Source: Roseibium aggregatum (GTDB taxonomy: Bacteria; Pseudomonadota; Alphaproteobacteria; Rhizobiales; Stappiaceae). Taken from it: DNA of 64,000 nt. Both the position numbers and the translations under genes were made by a program. Of this stretch, positions 16,972 to 26,059 are shown piece after piece. Location of the stretch: positions 124,001 to 188,000 of the forward strand of contig NZ_JABFCZ010000010.1 in NCBI RefSeq assembly GCF_014692675.1, written 5' to 3'. Numbering within the stretch: the first letter of the stretch is position 1; the number at the start of each line of letters is the position of its first letter. The notes under the pieces are model-generated. The model saw only the letters and a list, made by a program, of their open reading frames with translations. It did not search any database and was not told the origin of the DNA.

Positions 16972-17811
16972 ATGCGACAGGACGATCCAGACACGGGGAC
17001 GACTATGGGGACGGCCGTGGTGACCGACCCTGCCCTGCTTCTTGCCGATCTGGCCGCCTGCACGCGCTTTTTTTCCCGGCTTCCGCTTCCACGGCTCGGA
17101 CCTTCGGACAATCCTGATGCTGCCCCCTATTTCCGGCGCGTTTCCCGGGCCGCGCCCCTTGCCGGTGTCCTGATCGCCCTGCCTGCGGCACTTCTCGGCC
17201 TGATTCTCGGATTGACGGCCCTGCCGCCTCTGGCAACCGCTTTGATCGTGGTCGGAACGCTGGCCGCAACGACCGGCGCCCTGCATGAAGACGGACTGGC
17301 GGATGTTGTCGACGGCTTTTTCGGCGGCGGAACGTCGGAACGGCGGCTGGAGATCATGAAGGACAGCCGGATCGGAACCTTCGGCGCCCTTGCCCTTGTC
17401 CTGTCGGTCGCCCTGCGCACCATTCTGCTTTCGGCCCTGCTTGAGCGTTTCGGTCCCGGCGAAGCCATGGTCCTGTTCCTGGGCGCGGAAGCCCTGAGCC
17501 GGACACTGATGGTCTGGCAGTGGTCGCAACTTCCAAGCGCCCGGCCGGATGGTCTGGGCAACCGCTTCGGCAGGCCCGACACCGGGGCGGCCGGCCAGGC
17601 GGCCCTTTTCGGCGCCCTGTGCCTGTTGCCGTCGGCGGTTGCCCTGTCGGTGCCGGCGCTGTCGCTCGGGCTGATCCTGGCCGGGATTGCCGCGCATGGC
17701 ATCGGCCGGCTTGTCCTTGCCAAGATCGGCGGCTTCACCGGCGATGTACTCGGGGCCGTCCAGCAGATCACGGCGCTGGCGTTTCTGCTCGGCATTGCCA
17801 TGATCCCGTGA
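16972..17811 (+). CDS. cobS: Adenosylcobinamide-GDP ribazoletransferase CobS
   Basis: CobS is the inner-membrane cobalamin synthase that joins adenosylcobinamide-GDP with alpha-ribazole. The 279-aa protein contains FFSRLPLP (about 36), the TGALHEDGLADVVDGFFGG acidic metal-binding motif (about 102-120), and DSRIGTFGALALVL. Several hydrophobic membrane segments follow. The start could be the ATG at 16972 or the ATG at 17005 (MGTAVVTD), and no strong ribosome binding site decides. It is divergent from cobT, which supplies its substrate. Confidence 0.92.
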   Translation: MRQDDPDTGTTMGTAVVTDPALLLADLAACTRFFSRLPLPRLGPSDNPDAAPYFRRVSRAAPLAGVLIALPAALLGLILGLTALPPLATALIVVGTLAATTGALHEDGLADVVDGFFGGGTSERRLEIMKDSRIGTFGALALVLSVALRTILLSALLERFGPGEAMVLFLGAEALSRTLMVWQWSQLPSARPDGLGNRFGRPDTGAAGQAALFGALCLLPSAVALSVPALSLGLILAGIAAHGIGRLVLAKIGGFTGDVLGAVQQITALAFLLGIAMIP

Positions 17812-17898
17812 GGAAAGCCGGGCAAACGTCACGATTCCGGTTGTGCTTTTGAACCTGTGAGGTTTGAGTGTCAGGAGTGTAATCAGAGATTGCGTCGA

Positions 17899-19098
17899 AT
17901 GCCCTGCAGAATCCGGTCCAGGTTCAGCGTGACGATCCGGTGCGCCGCCATGTGCGCCGGGCTGATCCTTGTGCTTGCCGGCTGCGCGTCGCGCCCGGAT
18001 GCAGGGGCACTTGCCGTCAGCACCCTGCAGGCGCCCGGAGCAACGACCCACGACATTCTGGTCGTCTCGACCCGTGAACGCGACGATCGTCCGGACACCT
18101 ACTTCAACGGCGAACGGGCAAAATCGATTGATTTCGCGGAAGCCAGGATTTCCGTTCCGCCGAACCACAAACCGGGCAACATCGAATGGCCCGCGACCTT
18201 GCCCGGCGATCCGAAGACGTCTTTCGTTCCGCGTCAGGCCGGGTTCATCGACGGCCAGACGGCCTTCACCTCCCGGCTGAACCAGAGGCTTTCAGCCCTG
18301 CCGCCCAGTCAACGGACGGTGTTCCTGTTCATTCACGGCTACAACACGCGGTTTCCCGAAAGCCTCTACCGGTTCACCCAGCTCGTTCACGATGCGGACT
18401 TTGAAGGCGTCCCGGTGCTTTTCACCTGGGCCTCGCGCGGCAAGCTGCAGGACTATGTCTACGACCTCAACAGCGCGGCGATCGCCCGGGACTCCCTGGA
18501 AAAGACCATCCGCCTGATCAACCATAGCAAGGTGGAGCGGATCGTCATCCTGGCCCATTCCATGGGCAACTGGCTGATGATGGAAACGGCCCGTCAGATC
18601 CCGCCCTCGGACAGACGGAAGCTTGGACGCAAGATCGAACGCGTTTTCCTGGCGGCCCCGGATATCGATATCGATGTCTTCAAGGCCCAGTTGAAGCGCA
18701 TTGGGCGGCAGCCCAAACCCTTTGTCATCCTGGTGTCCCGTGACGACCGGGCGCTTCGGCTTTCGAAGACGATCGCCGGCGGCAAGGAAAGGGTCGGTGC
18801 CTATGAGAACGACGAGGAGCTTGCCCAGCTCGGCGCCATTGTCGTCGACCTGACCGATGTGGAAGCAACGGATGCCGCCCACCACTCGAAATTCTCCCAG
18901 CTTGCGGAATTCAGTCAGCAAGTCCAGAAAATCCTGTCTCAGCCCGGCGTGATGGAAGGGGCCGCAGGCAGGGAAACCCAGCTCGGCAGCGCCGGCAACG
19001 ATCTGGGGTCCTTTATTTCCAGCACCGCCCGGGTCGCAGTGACCCTGCCCGTTGCCGTGGTCACCGCGCCCATAAACCTCGCAACCGGCAACCCTTGA
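17899..19098 (+). CDS. DUF900 alpha/beta hydrolase lipoprotein
   Basis: Probable lipoprotein of about 399 aa with a lipobox LVLAGC after a short hydrophobic stretch, so it should be anchored in the cell envelope. The alpha/beta-hydrolase domain (about 60-330) includes VFLFIHGYNTRFPESLYRF (oxyanion region) and the nucleophile elbow ILAHSMGNWLMMETA. A possible acid residue lies in LVSRDDRAL, and a histidine in DAAHHSKFSQ. The C-terminal tail (about 340-399) is low-complexity and hydrophobic at the end. A GTG at 17857 opens a longer frame, but the lipoprotein signal fits the ATG at 17899 better. Substrate is unknown. Confidence 0.85.
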   Translation: MPCRIRSRFSVTIRCAAMCAGLILVLAGCASRPDAGALAVSTLQAPGATTHDILVVSTRERDDRPDTYFNGERAKSIDFAEARISVPPNHKPGNIEWPATLPGDPKTSFVPRQAGFIDGQTAFTSRLNQRLSALPPSQRTVFLFIHGYNTRFPESLYRFTQLVHDADFEGVPVLFTWASRGKLQDYVYDLNSAAIARDSLEKTIRLINHSKVERIVILAHSMGNWLMMETARQIPPSDRRKLGRKIERVFLAAPDIDIDVFKAQLKRIGRQPKPFVILVSRDDRALRLSKTIAGGKERVGAYENDEELAQLGAIVVDLTDVEATDAAHHSKFSQLAEFSQQVQKILSQPGVMEGAAGRETQLGSAGNDLGSFISSTARVAVTLPVAVVTAPINLATGNP

Positions 19099-19130
19099 TT
19101 AGGCCATATTCGGATTTCTATATCAGACCC

Positions 19131-19301
19131 ATGATGTCACCTTGCACCAAAGTCTGTCAGATCGACCAGCGGACGAAGCTTTGCCTCGGTTGCTACCGCA
19201 CGCTCGATGAAATCGCCGCCTGGGGCGCCATGCGTCCGGACGAGCGTGAAAAGGTGATGGAGGATCTCGACCGCCGCCGTTCGGACCGGGAGGCCAGCTA
19301 G
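19131..19301 (+). CDS. DUF1289 small cysteine-rich protein
   Basis: A 56-residue DUF1289 protein. The conserved part is SPCTKVCQIDQRTKLCLGC followed by YRTLDEIAAWGAM. The four cysteines suggest a bound metal or a small iron-sulfur site. The family has no established function. A TTG at 19095 would add 12 residues, but the ATG pair at 19131 is closer to family starts. It lies between the DUF900 hydrolase and the TIGR02281 protease and is separated from the latter by only 2 bp, an arrangement consistent with co-transcription. Confidence 0.85.
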   Translation: MMSPCTKVCQIDQRTKLCLGCYRTLDEIAAWGAMRPDEREKVMEDLDRRRSDREAS

Positions 19302-19303
19302 AG

Positions 19304-20014
19304 ATGGGTGGTGGTCGTTTTCGAGGCCTGGCGCTGGCGATCATCGTGCTGATCATGCTCGGCGCGGTGTTTTATTCCTTTTTCGAGTTTCCGACCTCGC
19401 CGAAAGACGTGGATCTCGACACGACCGGACCGCGGATCGTCGCCCTGTCGGTCCTCGCCTTCGTGTTCATGGCAAGCCTCGTCTTCGGGCAGCCGAAAAT
19501 CCGGGACATCTTCCGGGGCGTTGTCTTCTGGGGCGGTCTGCTTGCCGTGCTCGTCGTCGGCTACACCTTCAGGGGCGACCTGATTACCGGCGGATACCGG
19601 GTGCTTGGAGCCCTCGCGCCGGGACTGGCCGTCAACCAGGAGGACGGGACCATCCTGGTCGTGCGCGACACCACCGGGCATTTTCACCTCAATGCGGACG
19701 TGAACGGCAAGCCGGTGACGTTTCTTCTGGATACGGGCGCCAGCGCGGTCGTGCTGAACTACGAAGACGCCCTGTCCGCCGGGTTCTCAAACAACGACTT
19801 GAACTTCAGCATGCCGGTTTCCACCGCCAACGGCCGGGCTGTTGTTGCGCCGGTGAAAATCGGGAGTATCCAGATCGGGGATACGCGTTTCAACGACGTC
19901 CGAGCCTTCGTAGCCCAGCCGGATGCCCTGGAGACCAGCCTGTTCGGCATGTCGGCACTTGATCGCCTCAAGAGCTGGAAAATCGCGGGCGACAAGCTGA
20001 TCCTGACGCCCTAG
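19304..20014 (+). CDS. TIGR02281 family retropepsin-like aspartic protease
   Basis: A 236-aa membrane-anchored clan AA protease. Three hydrophobic segments (about 10-28, 45-62, 73-88) precede the protease domain (about 110-235). The catalytic aspartate is in FLLDTGASAVVLNYEDA (about 140). SLFGMSALDRLKSWKI near the C-terminus is the second family motif. Retropepsin-like proteins of this type act as dimers because they carry only one catalytic aspartate. The substrate is not known. The stop codon lies within a long hairpin that terminates this operon. Confidence 0.88.
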   Translation: MGGGRFRGLALAIIVLIMLGAVFYSFFEFPTSPKDVDLDTTGPRIVALSVLAFVFMASLVFGQPKIRDIFRGVVFWGGLLAVLVVGYTFRGDLITGGYRVLGALAPGLAVNQEDGTILVVRDTTGHFHLNADVNGKPVTFLLDTGASAVVLNYEDALSAGFSNNDLNFSMPVSTANGRAVVAPVKIGSIQIGDTRFNDVRAFVAQPDALETSLFGMSALDRLKSWKIAGDKLILTP

Positions 20015-20058
20015 AGCATATCCATCAAATGAACCAACATTCAATGGATATGCTCTAG
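20011..20058. terminator. Long perfect hairpin between convergent genes
   Basis: A 15-bp perfect stem (CTAGAGCATATCCAT at 20011-20025, ATGGATATGCTCTAG at 20044-20058) encloses an 18-nt loop. It overlaps the protease stop codon and ends 6 bp before the 3' end of the TauE gene. It is a bidirectional terminator, and its AT-rich arms suggest it may be a dispersed palindromic repeat. Confidence 0.65.
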
Positions 20059-20063
20059 CTGTC

Positions 20064-20897
20064 TCAAACGCCGTAGAGACTGAGGACGAACCGGGCGGAA
20101 ACCGCCAGCAGGAAAAACCCGAAGAAGAGTTCCATCGTCCGCCGCTGCAGCATATGGGCGATCTTCACGCCGAAGGGCGCGGCGAAGGTCGTCACCGGTA
20201 TGATCAATGCCAGGCCGAGCAGATTGACATAGCCGAGCGAAAACGGCGGCAGGTCCGCAGCCCCCCACCCGGCCAGAATCATCCCGATGGTACCGGGAAT
20301 GGCGATCAGCGTGCCCGTGCCGGAGGACGTCGCCACCGCCTGGTGGATCGGCCGGCCGTAAAGGGTCATGAAGGTGTTGTTCATCACCCCGCCGCCGATC
20401 CCCATGAGCGTGGAGAAAAACCCGATCAGGGCGCCGCAGACCGGGCGGATCGGAAAGCCCGGAATGTCGCTGCCGAGCCGCCAGTGCGGCTTGTTGAACA
20501 GCATGCGCAGGCCGATGACGAAGGCGATGACCGCGAAGATGCCCTTCATGCCGTCGCCGGACACGTAAGCGGCGACCAGCGAGGCGCAGGCGACGCCGAA
20601 GGGCACCGGAATCAGCCAGGATTTCAAAAGCTCCAGATCGACGGCGCCGCGTTTCTTATGGGCCAGGAACGAGCGGATCGACGTGGGCACGATGATGCCG
20701 AGCGATGTCGCCACGGACACGTGCATGCGCACGCCTTCATCGACGCCGACGGCGGTCAGGAACTGATAGAGCACCGGCACGAGGATAGCTCCGCCGCCGA
20801 TGCCGAACATGCCGGCCAGGAAGCCGGCGATCAGCCCGGAGGCCAGAAGCGCCAGGCCGAGGGCGAGGGTTTCGCTGGTGAAAAACGAGACGTCCAA
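20064..20897 (-). CDS. TauE/SafE family sulfite/anion exporter
   Basis: Integral membrane protein of 277 aa with about eight membrane segments in two homologous halves. The duplicated glycine-rich signatures are AGMFGIGGGAILVPVLYQF (about 28-46) and FSTLMGIGGGVMNNTFM (about 160-176), the hallmark of the TauE/SafE family. Members move sulfite, sulfoacetate or other organic anions, and the cargo here cannot be named. It is followed downstream by the hairpin at 20011-20058. The dusA gene upstream is on the same strand but 44 bp away, so co-transcription is possible. Confidence 0.9.
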   Translation of the reverse strand: MDVSFFTSETLALGLALLASGLIAGFLAGMFGIGGGAILVPVLYQFLTAVGVDEGVRMHVSVATSLGIIVPTSIRSFLAHKKRGAVDLELLKSWLIPVPFGVACASLVAAYVSGDGMKGIFAVIAFVIGLRMLFNKPHWRLGSDIPGFPIRPVCGALIGFFSTLMGIGGGVMNNTFMTLYGRPIHQAVATSSGTGTLIAIPGTIGMILAGWGAADLPPFSLGYVNLLGLALIIPVTTFAAPFGVKIAHMLQRRTMELFFGFFLLAVSARFVLSLYGV

Positions 20898-20940
20898 GTC
20901 AACTCATCCGGGTTAGAGCGCGTAGAAGCAGCACTCCGAC

Positions 20941-21963
20941 TCAGGCCGCATGGCCGGCCGGGATGCTGGAAAGGTCTTCACACTCGTCCACCGGGCTGAC
21001 GGCAGCAAGGGCCTTTTCGACGATTTCGGTTCCCGCGCCCGGTTTGGTCGCTTCCACGGTCAGGATCCGTCGACAGGAGCGCGCGCCCGGACGGCCGTGA
21101 AAGAGGCCGAGCATGTGGCGGGTCATGTGCGCGAGACGCACGTCCTTTGAAAGCTGGTCCTCGATATAGGGCAGATAGGCCCGGATGGCCTGCCAGGGAG
21201 AGACATCCTCCCCGTCCGCGCCATAGATGCGCCGATCGACCTCGCCCAGGATCTCCGGCGTGTGGTAGGCCGCGCGGCCGAACATGACGCCATCGAGATC
21301 CTGAAGATGGGTCTCGGCTTCGTCGAGGGTCTGCAGCCCGCCGTTCAGTCCGATGAACAGATCCGGATAGCGGGATTTGAGCCGCTTCACCCGGTCGTAG
21401 TCGAGGGGCGGTATGTCGCGGTTTTCCTTGGGGCTCAGCCCCTGCAGCCAGGCCTTGCGGGCATGGACCCAGAGCGCATCGACACCGGCGGCCACAACCG
21501 CATCGGCCATGGCGTCGAGGGCGATTTCGGGATCCTGCTCGTCGACGCCGATCCGGCATTTGACGGTCACTGGAACGCTGACGGCATCCTTCATGGCCCG
21601 GACGCAATCCGCGACCAGTTCCGGCTCCTGCATCAGGCAGGCGCCGAAACTTCCCGACTGCACCCGGTCGGACGGACAACCGACGTTGATATTAACCTCG
21701 TCGTAGCCGAACTCCGCGACGATCTTCGCCGAGCGTGCCATGGCCGTGGGGTCCGACCCGCCGAGCTGGCAGGCAACAGGATGTTCGAAATCTGAAAAGC
21801 CGAGCAGATGCTCCCGGTCGCCATGGATCACGGCCCCGGTGGTCACCATTTCCGTATAAAGCAGCGCGCGCTGGCTCAATTGCCGGTGAAATGCCCGGCA
21901 ATGGCGATCCGTCCAGTCCATCATCGGCGCGACGGAGAATTTATGCGTCTTGTATCGATCCAT
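20941..21963 (-). CDS. dusA: tRNA-dihydrouridine(20/20a) synthase DusA
   Basis: FMN enzyme that reduces uridine 20/20a in the tRNA D-loop using NADPH. The 340-aa protein begins HKFSVAPMMDWTDRHCRAFH, typical of DusA. The active-site cysteine is in NVGCPSDRVQ, and the FMN-phosphate region includes VTVKCRIGVDEQD and LFIGLNGGLQTL. Length is normal. The C-terminal tail PVDECEDLSSIPAGHAA is not conserved in the family as I know it. DusA 3' ends are known integration sites for some genomic islands. Here its 5' end faces the hyuB-remnant region, so no such insertion is visible at its 3' end. Confidence 0.94.
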   Translation of the reverse strand: MDRYKTHKFSVAPMMDWTDRHCRAFHRQLSQRALLYTEMVTTGAVIHGDREHLLGFSDFEHPVACQLGGSDPTAMARSAKIVAEFGYDEVNINVGCPSDRVQSGSFGACLMQEPELVADCVRAMKDAVSVPVTVKCRIGVDEQDPEIALDAMADAVVAAGVDALWVHARKAWLQGLSPKENRDIPPLDYDRVKRLKSRYPDLFIGLNGGLQTLDEAETHLQDLDGVMFGRAAYHTPEILGEVDRRIYGADGEDVSPWQAIRAYLPYIEDQLSKDVRLAHMTRHMLGLFHGRPGARSCRRILTVEATKPGAGTEIVEKALAAVSPVDECEDLSSIPAGHAA

Positions 21964-22046
21964 TCTTTGAAGCTTTAGATTAATGGGTCCTGACCCTAGG
22001 CCTCCCGGCGATCCATTTCACGTGTTGTTGCCCGGCTTGTAGCTTA

Positions 22047-22175
22047 TCTGATCATCTTGTGCGCGAAAATCCACGGTTTGACCGGGATTTTATCGTCAGG
22101 TGGGTGCCTTCCGCGTTTTGTCAGGCCGGCCCCGAACAAGTCTCCCGCCTCTTCCGCCTTGCAGCGGCCTGAAGC
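22047..22175 (-). pseudogene. Remnant of a hydantoinase B 3' end
   Basis: This stretch is homologous to the last 75 bp of hyuB plus about 50 bp beyond its stop (26011-26134). My hand alignment gives about 69 percent identity over 124 positions with a single indel. On the minus strand the remnant reads KAEEAGDLFGA, against TAEEARDLFGA in the intact gene. The rest of the gene is absent. It lies in a 400-bp gap (21964-22363) with no other gene, and is in the same orientation as the intact copy 4 kb away, so the two flank the Usp/ATPase pair as direct repeats. Confidence 0.65.
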
Positions 22176-22363
22176 TGGCGGTCGTCGTTTGCGCCATGCG
22201 TGCAACCGGAACCGGCAACAATGTCTGATCACACCGGGTTCCATGTGCCTCTCGCCGGAAAGTACCCCGACAGCAAACCGTTCAGCCTCGTGCTTGAACC
22301 TGATCAAGACGCCCCAATATAAAATGTTCGGCTAAAACTTGAATTCACTCCCGGAGGCAGACG

Positions 22364-23197
22364 ATGGGCTATGACGATATCCTGGTGAATGTTCCATTGG
22401 TGGAAAGCGACCATCAGGTTGAATTGGCACTTACCCTTGCCAGGCAATTCGGCGCCCAATTGACCGGCGTCTGCGTGTTGCCGGAGGCCGCCAGACTGCG
22501 GGATGCGGTTCAAAACCCGTTCATTCTCATGAACAAGACAGAAGTCACAGATAACATTCAGCGCGAATATGACGAGGCGGCCAAACTCGGAGCCAAATTC
22601 GGTGCCGCTGCGGAACGGGCAGGTGTTTCCCATGACTGGCTGACAGGCGAAGGCGACCCTGCGGATGTACTGGTTCACACCGCCCGCCTGCATAACCTGA
22701 CCATTGTTGAACAGTACACGACCGGAGTCGACCTGCTGTGGGGTGCCGCGACGCAGCTTGCCCTTTCCGGCAGCCCTACGCTGATCCTGCCTACCGGATG
22801 GTCACGCACCGAATTGCCCCAACGCATCCTCCTCGCCTGGAACGGAAGCGCGCAGTCGGCAGCCGCCGCGCGCAATGCCTTGCCTCTGCTGAAGACGGCC
22901 TCCACCGTAACCCTCCTGGTGGGGCAAAATCGCGAGGCACCTCCTCAAAGAATGCGGCTCCCTCCCCTCAACATCGAAAAATATCTTTCAAGGCACGGAG
23001 TAAACGTCGAGATAGCCGATCTGAAGGAGAAGGATGCGGATGCCGGCGATGGAATCCTGAAGAATGCAGAGACCTTCAATTCGGACCTGATTGTGATGGG
23101 TGCATACGGCCGGTCACGGTTCAGGGAATGGGTGCTTGGCGGTGCAACCAGGCAAATCATCGAAAATACGACGATACCGGTCCTTATGGCGCACTAG
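22364..23197 (+). CDS. Universal stress protein, tandem UspA domains
   Basis: A 277-aa cytoplasmic protein made of two UspA domains (about 1-140 and 150-277). The second carries the ATP-binding pattern GAYGRSRFREWVLGGATRQI, matching G-x2-G-x9-G-(S/T). The first lacks a clean version. GGAGG at 22352-22356 fixes the start. Base composition is visibly less GC-rich than neighbouring genes, a hint of separate origin. It is followed by a P-type ATPase gene 67 bp downstream on the same strand. The same pairing of a tandem Usp with a CtpF-type ATPase occurs in mycobacteria, so the Usp may sense energy or redox state for the pump. Confidence 0.9.
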   Translation: MGYDDILVNVPLVESDHQVELALTLARQFGAQLTGVCVLPEAARLRDAVQNPFILMNKTEVTDNIQREYDEAAKLGAKFGAAAERAGVSHDWLTGEGDPADVLVHTARLHNLTIVEQYTTGVDLLWGAATQLALSGSPTLILPTGWSRTELPQRILLAWNGSAQSAAAARNALPLLKTASTVTLLVGQNREAPPQRMRLPPLNIEKYLSRHGVNVEIADLKEKDADAGDGILKNAETFNSDLIVMGAYGRSRFREWVLGGATRQIIENTTIPVLMAH

Positions 23198-23264
23198 CGG
23201 TCGTTACCGCTCTGCAATTCGGCGAACAAGGCCGCTTCCAACGGAAACCGGGACGTGTGCAAGG

Positions 23265-25985
23265 ATGACCGGACCTGTATTCGACTACCATTCGTCCGAA
23301 ATGGAAGCGTGCCTGGATGAGGTCGGCACGACAGCTGGCGGACTGTCCTCCCCCGAGGCGGCCGCAAGAATTGAGACATATGGCCCGAACAGGTTGCCCG
23401 AACCACCCGGACGGAATCCGGTTCTGCGCTTCCTGGCCCATTTCCATGACATCCTGATCTACGTCTTGCTCGGCTCGGCCGTTATTACAGCGGCCATGCA
23501 GCACTATGTCGACACGGCCGTCATACTGGCGGTGGTGATCGCCAACGCGGTGATCGGCTTCATCCAGGAAGGGAAGGCCGAAAAGGCGATGGACTCCATC
23601 CGCAGGATGCTCGCGCCGCAGGCCGCCGTTCTGCGCGACGGGGAGCGTCACAGTATTGGCGGCGAGAAACTGGTTCCCGGAGACATCGTGCTGCTGGAGG
23701 CAGGCGACAAGGTTCCCGCCGACCTGCGGCTGATCCGGACCTCCGGACTGCATATCCAGGAAGCGATCCTGACGGGTGAATCCGTGCCGGTCGAAAAATC
23801 TATCGCGCCGGTGGCCGCCGAGGCCGCGCTCGGCGACCGCTCCTGCATGGCCTACAGCGGCACGATGGTGACCAGCGGACAGGGAAGAGGCCTGGTCGTT
23901 GCCACAGGTGCGAAGACGGAGATCGGCCGTATCAGCGGCCTGCTGGCCGATGTCGAGGTGCTGACAACGCCGCTCGTGCGCCAGATGAACGTCTTCGCCA
24001 AATGGCTCACCTTGCTGATCCTGCTGATTGCAGCAATCCTGCTGACCTTCGGCTATTTCGTCGAGCATCACGATTTCACCGAGATGTTCATGGCGGTGGT
24101 CGGCCTCTCTGTTGCCGCGATCCCCGAGGGACTTCCCGCCGTCCTGACGATCACACTGGCGGTCGGCGTTCAGGCGATGGCGCGGCGCAATGCCATCGTC
24201 CGCCGCCTGCCGGCGATCGAGACACTCGGTTCGGTGTCGGTGATCTGCACCGACAAGACCGGCACGCTGACGCGCAACGAGATGATGGTCGCCTCGGTCG
24301 CGCTTTCCGGGCACCGGTTTTCCTTCGCAGGCGACGGCTACGAACCGAACGGGACGATCTATCTCGCCGAAACCCGGGTGAACGGGCTGGACCATCTCCA
24401 TCTGGCCGAACTGGCCCGCGCAGCGGCGTCCTGCAACGATGCCTCGCTGCATCGCCGCGAAGGCTTCTGGGCGGTTGAGGGCGACCCGATGGAAGGCGCG
24501 CTGCTGGCGCTTGCCGGAAAGGTCGGGGTCGATGTCAGCCAGGAACTGTCGGCGCGCACGCGCACCGACGAGATCCCCTTTGATTCCCGCCATAAATTCA
24601 TGGCGACACTGCATCACGATCACGCCACCCACGCCGATATCTTCGTCAAAGGCGCGCCGGAGCAGGTCCTGGCGATGTGCGCGCAGCAGCGCGCGCCCTC
24701 GGGCGAAAGCGAACCGCTTGACGTCCCCTACTGGATGGACTGCGCCGAGGACATGGCCGCCCATGGCCAGCGCGTGCTGGCAATCGCCACCCGCGAAGTG
24801 GACCATGCCCAAACCATGCTCAACTTCGCGGATGTCGAAGGCGGTCTTGTGCTTGTCGGCCTCGTCGGGCTGATCGATCCACCGCGCCCGGAAGCAATCG
24901 AGGCAGTCGCCGAATGCCGCAAGGCCGGCATTCGGGTGAAGATGATCACCGGCGACCACGCGGGAACGGCCGCGGCGATCGGCAGGCAGATCGGCCTGGA
25001 AAATCCCGACAGGGTGCTGACCGGCAGAGACCTGGACACCATGGACGACGCCGCGTTAGCCGCCACGGTGGGCGACGTGGATATCTTCGCCCGCACCAAT
25101 CCGGAACACAAATTGCGCCTCGTCATGGCCCTGCAATCGCAGGGCATCACCGCGGCGATGACCGGCGACGGGGTCAATGACGCACCGGCGCTGAAGCGCG
25201 CCGATGCCGGGATTGCGATGGGCCGCAAGGGCAGCGAAGCGGCCAAGGAGGTCGCGGAACTGGTGCTCGCCGACGATAATTTTGCCTCCATCGTCGCCGC
25301 CGTGCGCGAGGGCCGGACGGTTTACGACAACATCAAGAAGGTCATCAGCTGGACCCTGCCGACCAATGCCGGCGAGGCCATGACGATCATCGTCGCGCTG
25401 CTGTTCGGGCTGACGCTTCCGGTCACGCCGATCCAGATCCTTTGGGTCAACCTCATCACTGCGGTCACGCTGGGGCTTGCGCTCGCGTTCGAGCCGACAG
25501 AAGACGACACGATGCGGAGACCGCCGCGCCCACGGAACGAAGCACTCCTGACCGGCGGGCTCGTCTGGCACATCGTGCTGGTCTCGCTGCTGTTTCTCGG
25601 AGGTGTGTTCGGCATCTATGCCTACGCGATCGATCGCGGCTACTCGCTCGAGCTGGCACGCACGATGGCGGTCAATACGCTGGTGGTGATGGAAATCTTC
25701 CACCTGTTCTTCATCCGGAACATCTACGGGACGTCACTCACCTGGAAAGCCGTCCGTGCCACGCCGGTCATCTGGGCCACGGTTCTCACGGTGACCATTG
25801 CACAATTCGCGATTACCTACCTGGCGCCGCTGCAGCGCATCTTTGAAACGGAGAGTGTCCCGCTGTTCGACGGCCTGCTGATCGTCGCAATCGGCGTCAC
25901 GCTGTTTGCGATCATCGAGGTCGAGAAGCAATTACGCCTCAGTATGAAGGGCCTGGTTTTCCGGCGGTCTCTCAACAAGCGCTAA
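23265..25985 (+). CDS. P-type cation-transporting ATPase, CtpF/Ca2+-ATPase-like
   Basis: A 906-aa P2-type ATPase in the inner membrane. Landmarks in order are an N-terminal cation-ATPase domain (YHSSEMEACLDEVGTT), the actuator TGES loop (ILTGESVPVEKS), the transmembrane PEGL motif (AAIPEGLPAVLTI), the phosphorylation site CTDKTGTLTRNEM, the nucleotide site KGAPEQVLAMC, the hinge TGDGVNDAPALKRADAGIAM and about six C-terminal membrane helices. The M6 region WVNLITAVTLGLALAFEP lacks the usual TD of SERCA pumps and resembles CtpF and other atypical calcium-type pumps, so ion specificity is open. The frame extends upstream into uspA, but AAGG before the ATG at 23265 supports this start. Confidence 0.88.
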   Translation: MTGPVFDYHSSEMEACLDEVGTTAGGLSSPEAAARIETYGPNRLPEPPGRNPVLRFLAHFHDILIYVLLGSAVITAAMQHYVDTAVILAVVIANAVIGFIQEGKAEKAMDSIRRMLAPQAAVLRDGERHSIGGEKLVPGDIVLLEAGDKVPADLRLIRTSGLHIQEAILTGESVPVEKSIAPVAAEAALGDRSCMAYSGTMVTSGQGRGLVVATGAKTEIGRISGLLADVEVLTTPLVRQMNVFAKWLTLLILLIAAILLTFGYFVEHHDFTEMFMAVVGLSVAAIPEGLPAVLTITLAVGVQAMARRNAIVRRLPAIETLGSVSVICTDKTGTLTRNEMMVASVALSGHRFSFAGDGYEPNGTIYLAETRVNGLDHLHLAELARAAASCNDASLHRREGFWAVEGDPMEGALLALAGKVGVDVSQELSARTRTDEIPFDSRHKFMATLHHDHATHADIFVKGAPEQVLAMCAQQRAPSGESEPLDVPYWMDCAEDMAAHGQRVLAIATREVDHAQTMLNFADVEGGLVLVGLVGLIDPPRPEAIEAVAECRKAGIRVKMITGDHAGTAAAIGRQIGLENPDRVLTGRDLDTMDDAALAATVGDVDIFARTNPEHKLRLVMALQSQGITAAMTGDGVNDAPALKRADAGIAMGRKGSEAAKEVAELVLADDNFASIVAAVREGRTVYDNIKKVISWTLPTNAGEAMTIIVALLFGLTLPVTPIQILWVNLITAVTLGLALAFEPTEDDTMRRPPRPRNEALLTGGLVWHIVLVSLLFLGGVFGIYAYAIDRGYSLELARTMAVNTLVVMEIFHLFFIRNIYGTSLTWKAVRATPVIWATVLTVTIAQFAITYLAPLQRIFETESVPLFDGLLIVAIGVTLFAIIEVEKQLRLSMKGLVFRRSLNKR

Positions 25986-26059
25986 AGCGCGTTGCTGCTC
26001 CGTTGGGCGATCTGATCATTTTGTGCGCCGATATTCCCGGTTTGGCCGCGCGTCCCGCT

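Noticed and set aside
18186..18404. Short arginine/histidine-rich ORFs inside the DUF900 hydrolase and other genes
   Set aside because: These are frame shadows typical of GC-rich DNA, with no start signals and no independent support.
20941..22046. Genomic island integrated at dusA
   Set aside because: dusA islands insert at the gene's end with an integrase. Here dusA is intact, no integrase is present, and the unusual sequence lies on the 5' side with hyuB-type repeats instead.
22057..22335. Plus-strand ORF of 92 codons between dusA and uspA
   Set aside because: The region is explained as a decayed hyuB 3' end on the minus strand. The plus frame has a TTG start without a ribosome binding site.
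23184..24959. 591-codon minus-strand frame across the P-type ATPase
   Set aside because: It is a shadow of the ATPase gene, with histidine/aspartate/glutamine-rich composition and no domain. The plus-strand ATPase has every expected motif.
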